NCBI GenBank assembly: GCA_964058805.1
Contig: CAXKVV010001009.1
Location: 1 to 46,279, forward strand
Length of the DNA stretch: 46,279 nt
Source: Schoenoplectus triqueter
Lineage: Eukaryota > Streptophyta > Magnoliopsida > Poales > Cyperaceae
Direction: 5' to 3'
The notes beneath the pieces were generated by a model. It was given only the letters and a program-made list of their open reading frames with translations, ran no database searches and was not told where the DNA came from. The translations under genes were made by a program, and so were the position numbers. Shown in pieces: positions 44,141 through 46,279 of the stretch; position 1 is the stretch's first letter; the number at the start of each line of letters is the position of its first letter.

Positions 44141-44975
44141 GGTGCGTTTGATTGAGACGAAAATAACACTAACTATACTTACTTAGGTGCGGTCCAAATA
44201 TGATTTGGACATTTTGAATAGCTTAAAATTTAATCTATTCTTAATAGTATACTGTAAACTCTTCGAGATATTATTTAAAAATGTAGATATTCTTTTTTAT
44301 TTACTTTTCCATCTTTTACTTCTCTCTCCTCCCTTTCCAGGCAAAAAAGAAAGAGCAAACTAATTTCCAAGTCTCCAGATTTTTGCAGAAAAATCAACTA
44401 AATGAACCACAAGTCTGTCTTCTCCCCACCAAAACGAGTAGATAGAGATCCCATTTGAATGTGTGTTTGGACACTAGTGGAGACATACATTGTCAGATAT
44501 CGGTTAGTTTGGATACCAATGAATTTGTATACTTTAATTTGATCTGTTTTAACATTTTTGAATGTTGAATTCGCAATTTATACCAACAAAGTAAACAAAT
44601 TTGATAAATTTAGAAAAAAAAAAAGAAGTGTTATTATTTATTCAGATAAGTTCTAAATAAAATAATAAAAATATTTTTGGAACTAATTAATCAACAATTA
44701 AGTCATCAAGTTATAAATAAAATATATGGTGTCAATATACGTATATAACAAATTTTGTTAAATGTTAAAGTTGAAAAAAATAATTCATTACTTTATTCAT
44801 TTTTCAATCACTATTCTCAAGTTATCATTCAAATAAAATTTCTACGAACCCCAACGATAACACATTAGCTCTATTCCTACATTACCCGAAATACTATTAA
44901 TATTATGTTATTCTCAATCACTAACCCAAAAAAAACATTATTCTTATATTAATACTTCCATCATTTAAACACACC
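44141..44975. mobile_element. Candidate MITE with GGTGCGTTTG ends
   Basis: The left end GGTGCGTTTGATTGA and reversed right end GGTGTGTTTAAATGA are similar. TTTAA lies immediately outside both ends (44136-44140 and 44976-44980). GGTGCGTTTGGTT-like ends are common in plant MITEs. The interior (about 835 bp) is AT-rich without coding. A second TGTGTTTGGACACTAG motif near 44462 suggests nesting or a different right boundary. Confidence 0.4.
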
Positions 44976-45164
44976 TTTAAATAACAGGGTCGTGTTACTT
45001 CGATTATAGGACCATTGGATTTAAATGTACTGAGTAAACTGATGTGTCCACAACGAACACATGTCTCTTGGGATAAACACATGAGTCTGAAAGTTGATCA
45101 GATCCGTTCATAAATTTTGAGCAAGCTATATCATATTTTTAATCTAGCAAAGTTATCATGTTAT

Positions 45165-45319
45165 TGTTTTTTTTCTTTTAATTTCAGTAAAAATGAGAAT
45201 TTAAATTATTCTAGTTTTAAATAGCAATAAAAAAACTTCTCATTTTGTTTCGAACCTGCAACCTTCCACATGACACGAAGAGCATATATTTACCATTAAG
45301 CCAAAGACTAATTCTCATC
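45165..45319 (-). mobile_element. tRNA-derived SINE with near-perfect target duplication
   Basis: On the minus strand the 5' head reads TTGGCTTAATGGTAAAT (A-box-like) and, about 40 bases on, GCAGGTTCGAAAC (B-box GGTTCGAA), the spacing of a pol III internal promoter. The body ends in an A-rich tail (AAAAGAAAAAAAACAATA, plus 45165-45180). Flanks ATCATGTTAT (45155-45164) and ATCACGTTAT (45320-45329) differ at one base, consistent with an L1-type target duplication. Confidence 0.62.
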
Positions 45320-45329
45320 ATCACGTTAT

Positions 45330-46030
45330 AGTTTCCAATCAAAACTCTGTATATACCTAATTTTCATGAATTAGCCAGATATGATACTAATTATGGTATA
45401 ATATATACCTCGTGTTGTGCGTCGTTGTTACATCATCATCTTAACCAAGTTGATATATCTTCCTAAGGCATAGAGTAGAAATTAGTAATTAAACCAAGTT
45501 GATATTATTTTTTGAGGCATAGAATAGGAAGTCAAACGGATAGGTAGCACACACACTCTAAGTAATAGATTAGGACTGTATCATGATTCTCTACTGCACA
45601 GTATCATACAACGTAGCACATGATTTATTAAATTATTTTAAAATTTATATCAGTTCGAATCACAAAGAGATTCAATGACATTAGATGCTGAGAAAAAAGA
45701 TTGGATAAAGACTATACTGTCCTAGCAGTTGAAAACTTGAAAGAGATTTTTGAAAACACTTCTTTGGAGAGCTCAGAAGGTAGAACCGAAACCAAGCATC
45801 AACATCCGTAATTTATAATGACACAACAAGCCCAGTTCAATGCAATTCCAGTAATGGACTGATCTCATGGGCCTTGCCAACATTTTGTATTGAAATATTT
45901 GTAGGATTCATCAGAGACCGTTGTCATTTGGCGCCAGCCATCCTCGCAACAAAACATCCACGCTGTTAATTGTAGAGATCTTACAGAGTTTTGGATAGAC
46001 CGAATCTTGATGCAAAATGACCCGTTGAAT
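45330..46030. other. Intergenic DNA
   Basis: No coding frame of note. A CCAAGTTGATAT block is repeated at about 45447 and 45494 with similar following text (GAGGCATAGA or AAGGCATAGA), a short diverged tandem duplication. Confidence 0.4.
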
Positions 46031-46279
46031 TTACGCTGTCAATGACCACGATCCGTTGCTCTCCCTCTCTGTCTGCATCTCTCCATTTCGCCAGCCCTGG
46101 ATGCTCTCTTCGTATCACTTCGTGTCTCTCTCCCTCTATCGTTTCCACCAATCCATTCTGTGCTTCTCACTTCTGTTTAAAGTGCTCAGTGCGAAATCAA
46201 GTTCCATGCCTCGTTTTGGCGAATGGAAGGAGACACACTGAATTGTGGTGCTCGGTTAGTAGTAGCTCGTCGGCTGGTT
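46031..46279 (+). promoter_or_regulatory. Possible 5' leader of a gene continuing past the right edge
   Basis: The base composition shifts to a C/T-rich, higher-GC stretch (CTCTCCCTCTCTGTCTGC and similar from 46059) that resembles a plant 5' UTR. The short frame that opens at 46056 ends at a TGA near 46240, so any real coding start or splice site is probably just beyond or near the end. Low confidence. Confidence 0.3.

Overview
The window is nuclear DNA of a flowering plant. It has spliceosomal introns (GT/AG), pyrimidine-rich leaders, an AP2/ERF transcription factor of the plant-only group VII, plant-type CACTA, hAT and Mutator-like transposons, and LTR retrotransposons with a tRNA-iMet primer site. 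It is AT-rich and repeat-dominated. I cannot place the species. Only one ordinary host gene is convincing.

Layout. (1) 1-14269 is the right-hand part of a large CACTA (En/Spm) transposon whose left end lies outside the window. It carries a TNP2-type transposase (minus strand, truncated by the window edge), a TNPA/Transposase_24-type gene (minus, with a premature stop and internal duplications) and a second, paralogous Transposase_24-type gene (plus, all seven coding exons intact). The last two diverge from a 2-kb spacer that holds a 29-bp minisatellite. The right end is a CACTA terminus with subterminal motifs. (2) 14601-19377 is a decayed Ty3/gypsy element (minus), with its 5' LTR cut to 79 bp. 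It abuts a Ty1/copia primer site and a 1.69-kb LTR (19378-21279). (3) 23186-25035 is a compact LTR element with no recognisable genes (two LTRs of about 447 bp, PBS, 957-bp interior). (4) 25884-28030 is a three-exon group VII ERF gene (minus) with the MCGGAII N-degron. (5) 28500-36900 is a field of small DNA transposons: a 155-bp hAT MITE with perfect target duplication, four long-inverted-repeat MITEs lying in or beside (TA)n runs, a Mutator-like MITE with a 9-bp duplication, and a 1.68-kb hAT with a decayed transposase C-terminus. (6) 37750-44026 is a heavily decayed Ty1/copia element (plus) with an inverted integrase fragment upstream, a foreign-looking insert in its protease region, and a second CACTA terminus between RNase H and the polypurine tract. 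(7) 44027-46279 holds a candidate MITE, a tRNA-derived SINE, and a pyrimidine-rich stretch that may lead into a gene beyond the window.

How the parts relate. In CACTA elements TNP2 is the DDE-type transposase, and TNPA-type proteins bind the subterminal repeats. The intact plus-strand gene could therefore still supply end-binding function, while its minus-strand paralogue looks dead. The ERF gene is the only likely host regulator. Its Cys2 degron would tie it to oxygen sensing through PCO, ATE and PRT6, but a Trp-to-Arg change at a DNA-contacting position of the AP2 domain may alter binding. All exon boundaries were read by eye from splice signals and reading-frame continuity; no alignment or expression data were used.
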